Shown here in pieces: positions 45,341-54,284 of a stretch of DNA of 64,000 nt (position 1 is the stretch's first letter; each line of letters opens with the position of its first letter). Origin of the DNA: Halorientalis regularis (lineage in GTDB: Archaea > Halobacteriota > Halobacteria > Halobacteriales > Haloarculaceae); contig NZ_JALJCL010000011.1 in the NCBI RefSeq assembly GCF_023698535.1, positions 62,001 to 126,000 on the forward strand, written 5' to 3'. The notes beneath the pieces are model-generated. The model was not told the origin of the DNA, searched no databases, and saw nothing but the letters and a program-made list of their open reading frames with translations. A program made the position numbers and the translations under genes.

Positions 45341-45712
45341 TCAGCTCTCGACCTCGATGCTGTGGCCGCGTCGCGTCGCGCCTTCGAGGACCGGGAGCCG
45401 GACTTCGAGGACGCCGTTGCGGTACCGGGCACCGATCTCCTCGGGATCGATCTCCTTGGGCATCCGGAACGCGCGGTGATAGGTCCGCTCGCGCCCGGCT
45501 GACCCGTCGACGTGTTCGGCCGAGATGTTCAGTCGGCCCTCGTACCAGTTGACCTCGATCTCCTCGGGCTCGAAGCCCGGCATCTCCACGGTGAGGACGA
45601 ACTCGTCGTCCTCCTCGTAGAGTTCGTAGTCGTCACTGCCGAACCCGGAGAACAGCCGGGACGGCAGGTCGATACCTCTCGTCCACGAACTGGCGGGATC
45701 GGGCAGTGCCAT
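45341..45712 (-). CDS. hsp20: Small heat-shock protein (Hsp20/alpha-crystallin)
   Basis: 123 aa from ATG at 45712 (MALPDPASSW). The alpha-crystallin domain runs from EEDDEFVLTVEMPGFEPEEI to GVLEVRLPVLEG, with the family G-x-L motif present as NGVLEVRLP and a short C-terminal tail. The I/V-x-I/V-like tail motif reads SIEVES. It would be an oligomeric, ATP-independent chaperone. The upstream DNA (45713-45770) is AT-richer, in line with a stress promoter, but no regulator site was identified. Confidence 0.93.
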   Translation of the reverse strand: MALPDPASSWTRGIDLPSRLFSGFGSDDYELYEEDDEFVLTVEMPGFEPEEIEVNWYEGRLNISAEHVDGSAGRERTYHRAFRMPKEIDPEEIGARYRNGVLEVRLPVLEGATRRGHSIEVES

Positions 45713-45856
45713 TGCGCAACACCCAGCTAGATGTAGGCTCGCGCTTCGTGATAAATGTTGTTGAGGTATGGTCACAAACCAGAACCGAAACCGCTGTACT
45801 GCAGCGTGTTTCTGGTACCACGGACGAAGACGGATCTTCGACAGACGGTCAGTTTA

Positions 45857-47032
45857 TCAGTGACACTCGACCAGTTCCAGGTCCGCCACCGCGTCGCGGG
45901 CGCGCTCGCGGAGGTCGTCCGGTTCCAGTTCGCGGAGTCGGTCCAGTCGTGCGTTGGTCTCGGCCTGTACGGGGGCGAAGCGGTTACAGCCCGCGGGGAT
46001 CGTCGAGTCGGTGAACGTGCCGATCTCCCTGGCCCGTTCGGTGATGCTGTTCTTGTCCATCGTGAGGAGCGGGCGGAACACGGGCAGGTCGGTGAGCGGA
46101 TCGGTGACGCTGAGGTTCTGGGTGGTCTGGCTCGACTTCTGGCCGATGGCCTCGCCGGTGACGATCCCGGCCGCGCCCGCGTCGAGGGCGACCTCCTCTG
46201 CGACCGCGAGGCAGAACCGGCGGAAGGCGAGCATCCGGCCCTGTTCGAGGTCGGCGGCCAGCAGTTCGACCGTCTCGCCGCCGGGGACCACCCGAAGGGG
46301 CTCCCGGAAATTGGGCGCGTACGAGCCGAGCGTCCGGACGGTCTCGACGGCTCGGGCGCGGTGGTCCTGGCCGCCGTACTCCCCGAGGTCGACGTACACG
46401 GGGACGACGGGACAGCCTTTCCGCAGCATCTCGTAGGCCGCCACGGGCGAGTCGATACCGCCGCTGACCAGCGCGACGACCGGGCGCTGACTCCCCAGCG
46501 GGAGGCCGCCCGGCCCCGCCATCTCGTCGAGGTACAGGAAGGCCGCGTCCTCGCGGACCTCCACGTTGACCGTGAAGTCCGGGTCGTCCAGGTCTACTTC
46601 CGGCTCGAAGTCACCCTCGACGGCGTCCCAGATCGCCTGTCCGCCCTCCCGGCCGAGGTCCTCGCTGTCCATCGGAAATGTGTCGCCCGCGCGCCGCGCG
46701 CTGACGGCGAAACTCCCGCCGTCGTAGTGGGCCTCGGCGGTCTCGGCCATCGCGTCGAGGATCGGGTCAGGCTTGGCCAGGAGCGACCGCGCCGGACTGG
46801 TCGAGACGACGCCGAACGCGTCGGCGGCGACTTCGGCGGCCGCCGTGGGTTCGTCGGTCCAGACGAGCGGTCTGGTCGGCCGTCGCTCCACGTCCCCGCC
46901 GACGCCGCGGTCTTCGAGCAGGGCCTCGATGTTCTCGACCAGGCGCTTTTCCATCCCACGACGGACGCGACTGCTCTTCGTACTCATGTCCCCGTAACGG
47001 ACGACGACTGTGTCCGCACCCGGCGGCTCCAT
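45857..47032 (-). CDS. thiI: tRNA 4-thiouridine synthetase ThiI
   Basis: 391 aa from ATG at 47032 (MEPPGADTVVVRYGDMSTKS); longer frames lack similarity. Residues about 55-165 are the THUMP RNA-binding domain. The ATP-binding PP-loop VALVSGGIDSPVAAY is near residue 180, and the conserved VTGEAIGQKSSQT near residue 280 is the AANH-type GQ motif. There is no rhodanese domain, as is usual in archaea. It adds sulfur to uridine 8 of tRNA and supplies sulfur for thiamine thiazole in some organisms. Confidence 0.94.
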   Translation of the reverse strand: MEPPGADTVVVRYGDMSTKSSRVRRGMEKRLVENIEALLEDRGVGGDVERRPTRPLVWTDEPTAAAEVAADAFGVVSTSPARSLLAKPDPILDAMAETAEAHYDGGSFAVSARRAGDTFPMDSEDLGREGGQAIWDAVEGDFEPEVDLDDPDFTVNVEVREDAAFLYLDEMAGPGGLPLGSQRPVVALVSGGIDSPVAAYEMLRKGCPVVPVYVDLGEYGGQDHRARAVETVRTLGSYAPNFREPLRVVPGGETVELLAADLEQGRMLAFRRFCLAVAEEVALDAGAAGIVTGEAIGQKSSQTTQNLSVTDPLTDLPVFRPLLTMDKNSITERAREIGTFTDSTIPAGCNRFAPVQAETNARLDRLRELEPDDLRERARDAVADLELVECH

Positions 47033-47106
47033 ACCCGCCCAGAGACGACTGGGGCTTAAATCCCCTTTGTCGTCGGTGCGCGCCGGTGCTGTGCCGCCGA
47101 CGGCAC

Positions 47107-47568
47107 TCAGCGCAGGGCCGTGTAGACGACGCCGAGGACGCCGCCGTACACGACGTGCCACACGAGACTCGGGATCGCGAAGTTGGGCAGCGGCGGTGCC
47201 TTCGGGAACCCGACCGCACCCAGCCACACCGGCATCACCAGCGCCGCGAGGGTGATCCACGTCACGACGCCCCAGGCCAGCCCCGTCCCGACGACGGCGG
47301 CCGCCGAGTCGTCAGGAATCGGCGCGAACCGCAGGAGCGCCGCGAACGCGACGCCCAGCACCGCCCCGTGTGCCACGTGGACGGTGATGCCAGCGATACC
47401 ACCCGAGAGTCCGTACAGCGCCGGGATCGCGGCCGCGATCGTCGGTGGGTTCATCGCGACGATCAGCGCCGCCATCACTGCCGCAGCGACGACGCCACCC
47501 GCGACGCCGGCCTGCCAATCTTTCAGCCCCGTTCCACGCTTCATGATCGTATCTGTTTCGGTCGCCAT
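47107..47568 (-). CDS. Four-helix membrane protein next to bop
   Basis: 153 aa from ATG at 47568 (MATETDTIMKRGTG). Four hydrophobic helices with small residues lie near 18-36, 50-72, 88-112 and 125-150. A His in VHVAHGAVLG and another in SLVWHVVYGG are in membrane segments. Proteins of this type are often found in haloarchaea without known function. It is transcribed away from bop, with a 345-bp intergenic region between the two genes that holds the bop control sites. Confidence 0.65.
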   Translation of the reverse strand: MATETDTIMKRGTGLKDWQAGVAGGVVAAAVMAALIVAMNPPTIAAAIPALYGLSGGIAGITVHVAHGAVLGVAFAALLRFAPIPDDSAAAVVGTGLAWGVVTWITLAALVMPVWLGAVGFPKAPPLPNFAIPSLVWHVVYGGVLGVVYTALR

Positions 47569-47856
47569 CGCATCCGGAGTGTCCACGGCTGAGTACGTAA
47601 CACCACCTCGCGTCTGTGTCTGTGTTATAGCCGCACACGAGCGCAAAAAACACATCCGTATCCGGCGACGACGAACCACGCACGGACGCTGGCGGCCGTC
47701 TGGGTTCGGTCGTCCAGTGGTCCCCTATCGGCGGCCGGTCACGTGCCGGTCGACACGGATACGTCGAGTCGATGGCCGCAAGGCTGTCGATCTATTCTTG
47801 CCGCTCGGGTTCTGAAAAATGCTGGCTTCCGGCTTTTCAGACACGCTACTCCGCAA

Positions 47857-47888
47857 GCCCAACTGGTTGGGCAAGGATGTTTTAACTA
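47857..47888 (+). promoter_or_regulatory. bop-type activator site (UAS) and TATA box
   Basis: GCCCAACTGGTTGGG at 47857-47871 has arms CCCAAC/GTTGGG and agrees with the Bat-regulated bop upstream site ACCcnactagTTnGG at 13 of 15 positions. A TATA-like ttttaacta follows at 47880-47888. If transcription starts one to three bases before the ATG at 47914, the site lies at about -55 to -41, the place where it works in Halobacterium. The match and the spacing together support control of this opsin gene by low oxygen or light through an HTH-10 activator. Confidence 0.7.
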
Positions 47889-47913
47889 TCTAAATATAAT
47901 TATACAGTGCATC

Positions 47914-48651
47914 ATGCCACAACCTGGTCCGGAGAGCATTTGGCTGTGGATCGGCACCGCACTGATGGCGTTAGGTACGTTGGCGTTCATCGGTATGGGT
48001 TGGAACGAGACGGACGAACAGAAACAAGAATTCTATATCATCACGATATTCATCCCGGCCATCGCAGCCGTGTCGTACTTTTCGATGGCCATGGGATACG
48101 GCCTGACGGAGGTGACAGTGGCCGGTGAGATGCTGGACATTTACTGGGCTCGGTACGCCGACTGGCTGTTCACCACGCCGCTGCTGTTGATCGACCTGGC
48201 ACTGCTCGCCGGGGCCGACCGCAACACCATCGCGACGCTCGTCGGCCTGGACGTCGGGATGATCATCACGGGTCTGGTGGCTGCGCTGACCACCGCGAGC
48301 CAGGCGATGCGGATCGCCTGGTGGGGCATCAGCTGTGGCTTCTTCCTGGTCCTGCTGTACATCCTCGTCAGCAGACTCACCGCGCAGGCATCGGAGATGC
48401 CCGGTGACGTTGGCAACCTGTTCGGGACGCTCAGGAACGTGGTGATCCTGCTGTGGCTGGCCTATCCCGTCGTGTGGATCGTCGGGACCGAAGGCCTCGG
48501 CCTCGTCCCGCTGTACTACGAGACGGCCGCGTTCATGGTGCTCGACGTGCTGGCCAAGGTCGGCTTCGGCTTCCTGCTGCTCCGGAGCCGGGGCGTCCTC
48601 GACCAGGCCACCTCCAGCACCGCCGAACCCGAAGCCGCCGCCGCCGACTAA
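47914..48651 (+). CDS. bop: Bacteriorhodopsin (light-driven proton pump)
   Basis: 245 aa, seven transmembrane helices. Residues equivalent to the BR pump path are all present: R80 and D83 ([11 protein letters not shown]), proton donor D94 ([11 protein letters not shown]), D113, the release pair E193 and E203, and retinal Lys K215 ([11 protein letters not shown]). It therefore should pump protons outwards in the light. The N-terminus lacks a long pre-sequence; [10 protein letters not shown] starts directly. It is followed by lycopene cyclase and beta-carotene cleavage genes that make retinal. Nearly leaderless transcript expected. Confidence 0.96.
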   Translation: MPQPGPESIWLWIGTALMALGTLAFIGMGWNETDEQKQEFYIITIFIPAIAAVSYFSMAMGYGLTEVTVAGEMLDIYWARYADWLFTTPLLLIDLALLAGADRNTIATLVGLDVGMIITGLVAALTTASQAMRIAWWGISCGFFLVLLYILVSRLTAQASEMPGDVGNLFGTLRNVVILLWLAYPVVWIVGTEGLGLVPLYYETAAFMVLDVLAKVGFGFLLLRSRGVLDQATSSTAEPEAAAAD

Positions 48652-48669
48652 CCGCCGACCACGGTGCAG

Positions 48670-48675
48670 TTTTTT
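48670..48675 (+). terminator. Poly-T terminator after bop
   Basis: Six T residues occur 18 bp after the bop stop codon on the coding strand, which is the simple oligo-T stop used by archaeal RNA polymerase. There is no strong hairpin before it. It suggests that bop is mainly transcribed alone, with crtY and brp from a separate promoter. Confidence 0.5.
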
Positions 48676-48780
48676 CGTACCCGGAACCCACCGATACCAC
48701 ACCAACCACTAACAGACCCGCCCTGGATACCACCACTATGACCGGATCAGCCATCCACGCTCCCGGGGAGGCCCGCCCCG

Positions 48781-49551
48781 ATGAGTGACGGGGCCGTCCT
48801 CGCCGCACTCACCTATCTGGAGTTTCATCTCCTGTTCATCCTGCCGCCGCTCGTGGCATTGTTCCTCCTCGCCGGTCCCGTCGAACGCCCCTACGCCGGC
48901 CCGTTCGGCGTGGCGCTCCTCGCGGCCGTCGCCATCCTCTACACGACGCCGTGGGACAACCACCTCATCGCCACCGGCGTCTGGGCCTACGGCGAGGGGA
49001 CCGTCGCCTTCCGGATCTGGCACGCGCCGATCGAGGAGTACCTCTTTTTCATCCTCCAGCCCGTGCTGACGAGTCTCTGGCTCGCCCGGCTGCCGACCGC
49101 GAGCGACCACGAGTTCGGTATCTCGCTCCCCCAGCGCGCGCTGGGCCTGCTCGGCGGTGGCCTCGTCGCCGGCCTCGGCTTCGTCTTCCTCGCCGAGTCG
49201 ACCTACTACCTCGGGACCCTGCTGCTGTGGGCCAGTCCGGTCCTGGCCGTCCAGTGGGCCTTCGGCTGGCCCGTCCTCTGGGAGCGTCGCCGCACGTTCG
49301 CGCTCGGCGTCGGCGTCCCCACCGCCTACCTCGCGGCCGTCGACCGCATCGCCATCGAACTCGGCATCTGGACCTTCGACGAGGCGTTCATGACCGGGCT
49401 GGCGATCTTCGGCCTCCCCATCGAGGAACTGCTCTTCTTCGCGCTGACGAACACCTTTCTCGTCCAGGGTCTCCTCCTCTTTTGGTGGGTGACCGACCGC
49501 TGGGAGCAGGTCCGGACGGTCTGGAACCGCAGGACCCCCACTGGCTCATGA
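48781..49551 (+). CDS. crtY: Lycopene beta-cyclase (CrtYc/CrtYd fused type)
   Basis: 256 aa, seven hydrophobic helices. Two internal repeats of the heterodimeric cyclase type are fused: TTPWDNHLIATGVW with HAPIEEYLFF in the first half, and RIAIELGIWTFDE with GLPIEELLFF in the second. The PIEExLFF motifs are the diagnostic sites. It converts lycopene to beta-carotene in the membrane, the direct precursor of retinal. Its stop overlaps the start of brp (ATGA). Confidence 0.94.
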   Translation: MSDGAVLAALTYLEFHLLFILPPLVALFLLAGPVERPYAGPFGVALLAAVAILYTTPWDNHLIATGVWAYGEGTVAFRIWHAPIEEYLFFILQPVLTSLWLARLPTASDHEFGISLPQRALGLLGGGLVAGLGFVFLAESTYYLGTLLLWASPVLAVQWAFGWPVLWERRRTFALGVGVPTAYLAAVDRIAIELGIWTFDEAFMTGLAIFGLPIEELLFFALTNTFLVQGLLLFWWVTDRWEQVRTVWNRRTPTGS

Positions 49552-50600
49552 TCCGTACCGCCCCCGGCGTCGACCTCGACGGCTCGATTCGGGCCACGCT
49601 GACCCGGGGCGTCCTCTGGCCGTCCTGGGTCCTCACCGCCGCCCTGATCGTGCCGTTCGGCTTCGGCGTCACCGTCCCGCCGGTCGTCCAGTACGTCCCG
49701 CTCGTCGCCAGCGTCCTCGTCCTCGGGTTGCCCCACGGCGCGATCGACCACCTCGCGCTCCCCCGCGTCCGCGGACAGGACCCCACGCTCCGGGCCATCG
49801 CCGGCGTGTTCGCCCTCTATGGCATCCTGGGGGTGGTCTACGCCGTCGTCTGGTTTCTCGCCCCTGCGGCCGCGTTCGCCCTCTTCATCCTGCTGACCTG
49901 GGCGCACTGGGGGCAGGGCGACCTCTACGCACTGCTGGCCGTCCTCGACGCCGACTACCTCTCGACCCGCGCCGAGCGCGCGCTCGCGGTCGTCGTCCGC
50001 GGCGGGTTGCCGATGCTCGTACCGCTCCTCTTCTTTCCGGACTGGTACCGCCGGGTCGCCAACGCGCTGATCTCGCTGTTCGCACTGGGTTCGACCGCCA
50101 GCCTCGCCTGGGTGTTCCAACTCGACACCCGACTCGCACTCGGCGTTGGCTACGCCGCGGTGATCGTCGGCTACCTCGTGCTGACGGGCGTGCGCGCCGG
50201 GGCTCGATCCGTCTGGTTCGTCGACGCCGGGGAAGTCGCGTTGCTCGTCGTCTTCTTCGCCCTCGTCCAGCCCGTGCTCGCCGTCGGCGTCTACTTCTGT
50301 GTCTGGCACGCCTACCGACACATCGCCCGCCTGCTCCCGCTGGAACCGACTTCCCGGGCCGCGCTCGACGACCACCAGCTTCGTCCCGCGCTGGCTCGTT
50401 TCGCCAGGGAAGCCACGCCGCTGACGCTGGCGTCGCTCGCGTTGCTGGGGGGATTCTACCTGCTGGTCCCGAATCCACCCGCCGACATCCTTGGGTGGGT
50501 CGGGCTCTATCTCGTCCTCATCGCGGTGCTGACGTTGCCACACGTCGCCGTCGTGACACTCATGGACCGCGAGCAAGGGGTGTGGACTACCGGTCGGTGA
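49548..50600 (+). CDS. brp: Beta-carotene 15,15'-dioxygenase, Brp/Blh family
   Basis: 350 aa, about eight transmembrane helices. Histidines that bind the iron are in LPHGAIDHLAL near residue 63, TWAHWGQGD near residue 115, and VWHAYRHIARL near residue 250. A C-terminal helix pair with HVAVVTLMD closes the sequence. Brp/Blh cleaves beta-carotene to two retinal molecules. ATGA overlap with crtY shows a two-gene operon. The 3' end overlaps the convergent lipoprotein gene by 14 bp. Confidence 0.94.
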   Translation: MIRTAPGVDLDGSIRATLTRGVLWPSWVLTAALIVPFGFGVTVPPVVQYVPLVASVLVLGLPHGAIDHLALPRVRGQDPTLRAIAGVFALYGILGVVYAVVWFLAPAAAFALFILLTWAHWGQGDLYALLAVLDADYLSTRAERALAVVVRGGLPMLVPLLFFPDWYRRVANALISLFALGSTASLAWVFQLDTRLALGVGYAAVIVGYLVLTGVRAGARSVWFVDAGEVALLVVFFALVQPVLAVGVYFCVWHAYRHIARLLPLEPTSRAALDDHQLRPALARFAREATPLTLASLALLGGFYLLVPNPPADILGWVGLYLVLIAVLTLPHVAVVTLMDREQGVWTTGR

Positions 50601-51102
50601 CTGCCCGCAACTGCGCCCGGGCGTACTGTTCGGACCCGTTCAGCGGCACGGTCCCGGTCACCTGCACGTACACGTTCGCCTGCTGTGCGTTGACGGCCGT
50701 CTCGGTCAGCGACGTGACCCCGAACGCCCGGTCCCCGACGCTCACGTTCGTCGCGTTGACCCCGTCCGACCGATAGGTCTCGCGCTGTGCGGCCAGGAAA
50801 GCCCGCGCGTCGGCGGGCGACTCGAACACCAGCAGCGCGATCTGGAGGTTCGAGCTTCCGTTTCGCAGTTCGAGGACCCGCCCGGACTCCATCCCCGCGG
50901 GCGCAGCGCCCGGCGCGCGCGTGCCGTTGCCTTCCCAGTTTGTGAACTCCGCCGCCGTCAGCAGGTACTCGCTCGCCGGTTCGTGATACCCCGAGGCGTT
51001 CGGCGTCGGCGTCGCGTCGCCGGGTGCCCCGCTACAGCCCGCGAGGACGAGGAGCACGGCCACGGCACCGACGACCGCGACGGACCGACTTCGACTTTCC
51101 AT
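50587..51102 (-). CDS. Haloarchaeal lipoprotein of unknown function
   Basis: 171 aa from ATG at 51102 (MESRSRSVAVVGAVAV). The signal peptide ends in a lipobox LVLAGC, so Cys near residue 23 would carry the lipid. A Thr/Pro linker precedes a small alpha/beta domain containing RVLELRNGSSNLQIALLVFE and SPADARAFLAAQRET, a pattern seen in many uncharacterised haloarchaeal lipoproteins. Extracellular. Several N-x-T/S sites. Convergent overlap of 14 bp with brp. Confidence 0.78.
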   Translation of the reverse strand: MESRSRSVAVVGAVAVLLVLAGCSGAPGDATPTPNASGYHEPASEYLLTAAEFTNWEGNGTRAPGAAPAGMESGRVLELRNGSSNLQIALLVFESPADARAFLAAQRETYRSDGVNATNVSVGDRAFGVTSLTETAVNAQQANVYVQVTGTVPLNGSEQYARAQLRAVTDR

Positions 51103-51172
51103 AAACCACCCGTAGCCACCCACTTCTTAAAAACGTGGTCGCCGTTTCGCCCGCCGTGGCACCGATCCCGAC

Positions 51173-52459
51173 TCACGCCCGCCACAGCCGGCCGGCGACA
51201 CCGCCTGCGACCCCCGCCAGCGCCGCGAGGACGCCCAGCCCCGGCCCCGTGGTCCCCGTCGCGTCGGGCGGAGCGGTCGTCGCCCTCGAATTATCGGCCC
51301 GTGTCGCCGTCCTGGTCGCCGTCGCGGTCCCGACCGACGCCGACGCCGAGAGCGCGAACGTCCCGACCACGCCGGCGTGATCCGAGGGCCAGACCCGTAC
51401 CGTCTCCCCCTCGGTCTGATAGGCGATCCGATCCGACGCGCGGTGGCCGACGCGGCTGGCCGCCGTCACGGACACGTCGCCGCGGACGAGCAGGCCGTCG
51501 ACACGGCTGTCCAGCCGCGACTGGGCGTTCCGAAGCCCCGCCGCCTGACAGCAGGTGAACCCGTCCCGGTCGGGGTGCCGCGCGGCGTAGGCATCGGTCA
51601 GTTCGGCCGTCAGCCGCTCGTAGGCCGCCGGTTCCGTGCCGGGGCCGCTGTTGAAGTCGCCGCCGACGATCACCGGTCGGTCGGTCGGGAGCCAGTCGAG
51701 CAGTTCCTCTGCCTGGCCGGTTCGGAGATCCTGACGTACCGACGAGAGATGCGTCGAGACGACGGTGACCGTCTCGCCGGCCACCGTCACGTCCGCGGCA
51801 CAGAACCCGCGCTGGACTGCGAGCCCACCGAGCCCGGGAATCAGCGCTGGAACGCTAAACGCCGCCTCGAAGGTCCCGCTCGCGGTCGCCGTGGCGTCCA
51901 GATCACTCCGGACCAGCACGGCGTCGCGGTCGGTGAGGCGCACGTCGGCCGTCCCGTCGTCGGTCTCGGCGGGGAGTTCCACGTCCGTCGTGACGGTCGA
52001 GGCGGCCACCTCGTACTCCAGCCCCCGCTCGGAAAGCGCCGACTGGATGGCCGCCAGCAGGTCGACGATGACGGTCTCCGCGGGCTCCGGGGAGTCGGTC
52101 CCGAAGTCACTCGGGCGCTGAACCCGGAGCACGGCGGCCTCCTGGAGCGCCACGGCGTCCGCGCCGGTAGCCTCGATCTCGGCCGCGATGGCGTCGGCCC
52201 GCGCCCTGACGAGTCCGGGATCGACCTCGCCGAGCAGGTTCCCGGCGATCCGTCGCACGTCGGCGAGCGAGCGCGCCTCGAACAGTCTGAACAGATCGAC
52301 GCCGAGGTAGACGTTGCGGGTCAGGACCGCCAGTTCGGGTGCCTGGGACGCCGACCGAGCCGACGCGCCGGTCGTGGCGGCCGCGCCCGCGCTCAGGCCG
52401 GCGACCGCGCCCAGTACCGTCCGTCGGCTGACCGACCTGTCGTCTGCCGGTGGTTCCAT
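51173..52459 (-). CDS. Exported endonuclease/exonuclease/phosphatase-fold protein
   Basis: 428 aa from ATG at 52459 (MEPPADDRSVSRRTVLG). A twin-arginine signal SRRTVLGAVAGLSAG is present. The EEP fold starts at LAVLTRNVYLGVDL, has the metal Glu in VALQEAAVL, the His-containing VVSTHLSSVRQD, GGDFNSGPGT with the catalytic Asp-Asn pair, and SDHAGVVGTF at the end. The C-terminus TGPGLGVLAALAG followed by an Arg is a variant PGF-CTERM-like anchor. It should hydrolyse a phosphodiester (nucleic acid or lipid) outside the membrane. Confidence 0.85.
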   Translation of the reverse strand: MEPPADDRSVSRRTVLGAVAGLSAGAAATTGASARSASQAPELAVLTRNVYLGVDLFRLFEARSLADVRRIAGNLLGEVDPGLVRARADAIAAEIEATGADAVALQEAAVLRVQRPSDFGTDSPEPAETVIVDLLAAIQSALSERGLEYEVAASTVTTDVELPAETDDGTADVRLTDRDAVLVRSDLDATATASGTFEAAFSVPALIPGLGGLAVQRGFCAADVTVAGETVTVVSTHLSSVRQDLRTGQAEELLDWLPTDRPVIVGGDFNSGPGTEPAAYERLTAELTDAYAARHPDRDGFTCCQAAGLRNAQSRLDSRVDGLLVRGDVSVTAASRVGHRASDRIAYQTEGETVRVWPSDHAGVVGTFALSASASVGTATATRTATRADNSRATTAPPDATGTTGPGLGVLAALAGVAGGVAGRLWRA

Positions 52460-52583
52460 TACCGACAGGTTCCGTGACGGCGGCACCTGAAGCTACTGAC
52501 TGAATCGCAGTCTGTGGTCGGCGGTACGGTCGCGGCGGCTGTGGCGGATGCTGTGCGGAAAGAATCGAGCGTAGCACCCGCGA

Positions 52584-52600
52584 GCGCGGCGAAGCCGCGC
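52584..52600. repeat. Perfect GC-rich palindrome followed by T tract
   Basis: GCGCGGC-gaa-GCCGCGC is a perfect 7-bp stem. On the plus strand it is followed at 52609-52613 by five T residues. Such CGCGGCGAAGCCGCG palindromes are frequent between haloarchaeal genes. There is no plus-strand gene just upstream, so its use as a terminator is unclear. It may belong to the 3' region of the ribosomal protein gene. Confidence 0.4.
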
Positions 52601-52632
52601 GAGCGGCCTTTTTCCCCAAGTTTCTGCGCAGG

Positions 52633-52680
52633 GGGTCGCCAGCGGCGACCCTCTGACGGAAAAAGTGGGAACTAAAAAGT
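52633..52680 (-). terminator. Terminator region after rpl15e
   Basis: On the minus strand, right after the L15e stop, two T5 tracts occur (52674-52678 and 52660-52664), followed by a perfect hairpin GGGTCGCC-agc-GGCGACCC (52633-52651). Oligo-T tracts are the usual archaeal stop signal and the doubled tract fits a highly expressed ribosomal gene. Confidence 0.6.
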
Positions 52681-52690
52681 GGGTGCGGAG

Positions 52691-53281
52691 TTATTTGGCG
52701 CGGCCCTGACCGCCGTTGTTGCTCGGACGGTTGTGTTCGGTGCCCTTGCCCTTCTGGTCGAGCCCTCGGTTGGACTTCCCGGCGTTGGTCAGGCCGCGGT
52801 AGGCCCGACCCCGCTGGGTGTCGTCGCAAATCCAGTTGAGGTCGTCGTCGTTCTCGATGGCGGGGTGGTGCGGGTCGAGCAGGATCACTTCGAACCACTT
52901 CTGGCGGCCGTCCTGCCCGACGGAGTAGGAGTTGAGCACGCGTAGGTTCCGATATTTGCGGGTGGCACGCTCCTCGGCGACGCGCTGGAGGTTCTTGCGG
53001 CGGGTGATCCGGGTCACACCCTGGCGCTTCGAGCGCCGGCCGGCGGTGAACCGCTGTTTGCGTGCGCCGCCTTTGCGGATACTGGCGCGCACGACGACCA
53101 CGCCCTGCTTGGCCTTGTAGCCGAGCGAGCGGGCCTTGTCCAGTCGGGTCGGGCGCTCGATGCGTTCGAGTGCGCCCTGGTTGCGCCACTCCTGCTGGCG
53201 CTGCCACTGCAGTTCTGCGAGCTGTCCGTCGTCGGGGTCTTCCCACGCCTCTCGGATGTGGGAGTAGAAGCTCCGTGTCAT
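52691..53281 (-). CDS. rpl15e: Large-subunit ribosomal protein L15e
   Basis: 196 aa. N-terminal FYSHIREAWEDPDD, the basic GYKAKQGVVVVRASIRKGG segment near residue 55, and the C-terminal tail RGLDQKGKGTEHNRPS are all diagnostic for eL15 (L15e). Basic, as expected for ribosomal proteins even in halophiles. It is a component of the 50S subunit in archaea and eukaryotes and marks the window as chromosomal. Start ATG at 53281 with an in-order coding context; no ribosomal neighbours. Confidence 0.97.
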   Translation of the reverse strand: MTRSFYSHIREAWEDPDDGQLAELQWQRQQEWRNQGALERIERPTRLDKARSLGYKAKQGVVVVRASIRKGGARKQRFTAGRRSKRQGVTRITRRKNLQRVAEERATRKYRNLRVLNSYSVGQDGRQKWFEVILLDPHHPAIENDDDLNWICDDTQRGRAYRGLTNAGKSNRGLDQKGKGTEHNRPSNNGGQGRAK

Positions 53282-53485
53282 GGGCTATCACCACGGGCGT
53301 CGAGTGGTTCAACTCCCCGCCGGGGAGTCACATCCCGTCCTGTGGGCGGAGGCCGTCTCGAACCACCTCCGACGCGGCAGGTGCCCGCTGGTGCCCGTCG
53401 ACCAGCGAGTTACCGACTCTTCCCCACTGGCGCGGTTAAACACTTCGAACTCTCCCCGGCCCCACCACCGACCCTCCCGTGGTAC

Positions 53486-54181
53486 CTATTCGAAGTAGGT
53501 GAGCAGTCGCTCGCGGTTCAGAAATCCCCACGCCGACCCGACGAGCAGGATCAGCAGCGTCACCGCCGTCAGTCGGAGGTCGCCGCTGGCCAGCCCCGAC
53601 CCGGAGACGTTCACCAGCACGTAGGCCGGCAGGCGACCGAAAAACGAGATCGCGACGAGTTTCGGGAGGTCGATGTCGGTCAGGCCGCCGACGAAACAGA
53701 GTACGTCGTCGGGCAACCCGGGGATCAGAAAGATCACGAACAGGCTCACCGTGCCGGCTTCTTCGACGAAGGCGTCGAAGCGAACCAGCAGGTCTTCCCG
53801 AACCACGCTCGCCACGAAGGGGCGGCCGTACCGCCGCGACAGCCAGAACGCGACGGCGCTCCCGATGGTGACTCCGACGAGACTGTAGACGGTCCCGCGG
53901 ACGCTCCCGAACAGGTAGCCGCTGGCGAAGGCCGTCACCTGGCCCGGGATCGGCGCGACGACGACCTGGGCCGCCTGGAGAGCGACGAACACGAGCGGTG
54001 CGAGGACGCCGTACCCGTCGACGAACCGGCGCAGTGCCGCCCCGTCGGCGAGCATCGGTAGATACGCCTGGACGAACAGCCAGAGGCCGACGACGGCGGT
54101 GACGACGGCCACGGCCGCCGCGACGAATCGCCGGCGGGCCGCCCGTGACTCGAACACGCTCGTCGGTCGTCCCTCGGCCAT
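53486..54181 (-). CDS. TVP38/TMEM64-family membrane protein
   Basis: 231 aa from ATG at 54181 (MAEGRPTSVFESR). Six hydrophobic helices. The central SNARE-associated/VTT domain reads PGQVTAFASGYLFGSVRGTVYSLVG in pieces, followed by SRRYGRPFV and LPDDVLCFVGGLTDI, the signature region of TVP38/DedA-like proteins. These are thought to move lipids across membranes. The gene's 5' end is 103 bp from that of the divergent gene at 54285. Confidence 0.85.
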   Translation of the reverse strand: MAEGRPTSVFESRAARRRFVAAAVAVVTAVVGLWLFVQAYLPMLADGAALRRFVDGYGVLAPLVFVALQAAQVVVAPIPGQVTAFASGYLFGSVRGTVYSLVGVTIGSAVAFWLSRRYGRPFVASVVREDLLVRFDAFVEEAGTVSLFVIFLIPGLPDDVLCFVGGLTDIDLPKLVAISFFGRLPAYVLVNVSGSGLASGDLRLTAVTLLILLVGSAWGFLNRERLLTYFE

Positions 54182-54284
54182 ACGGACACGTCGGATCGAT
54201 GGCAATTAGTCTCGCCGGTCGCTACCGAACGCCGGGAATCACGCACGCGTTTAACAGGCCACCCTCCGTCCCCCGAACCGTCGT

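Noticed and set aside
53305-53340. GGTTCAACTCC, similar to a tRNA T-loop, upstream of rpl15e
   Set aside because: No flanking acceptor stem, D arm or anticodon arm can be folded around it, so it is not a tRNA gene.
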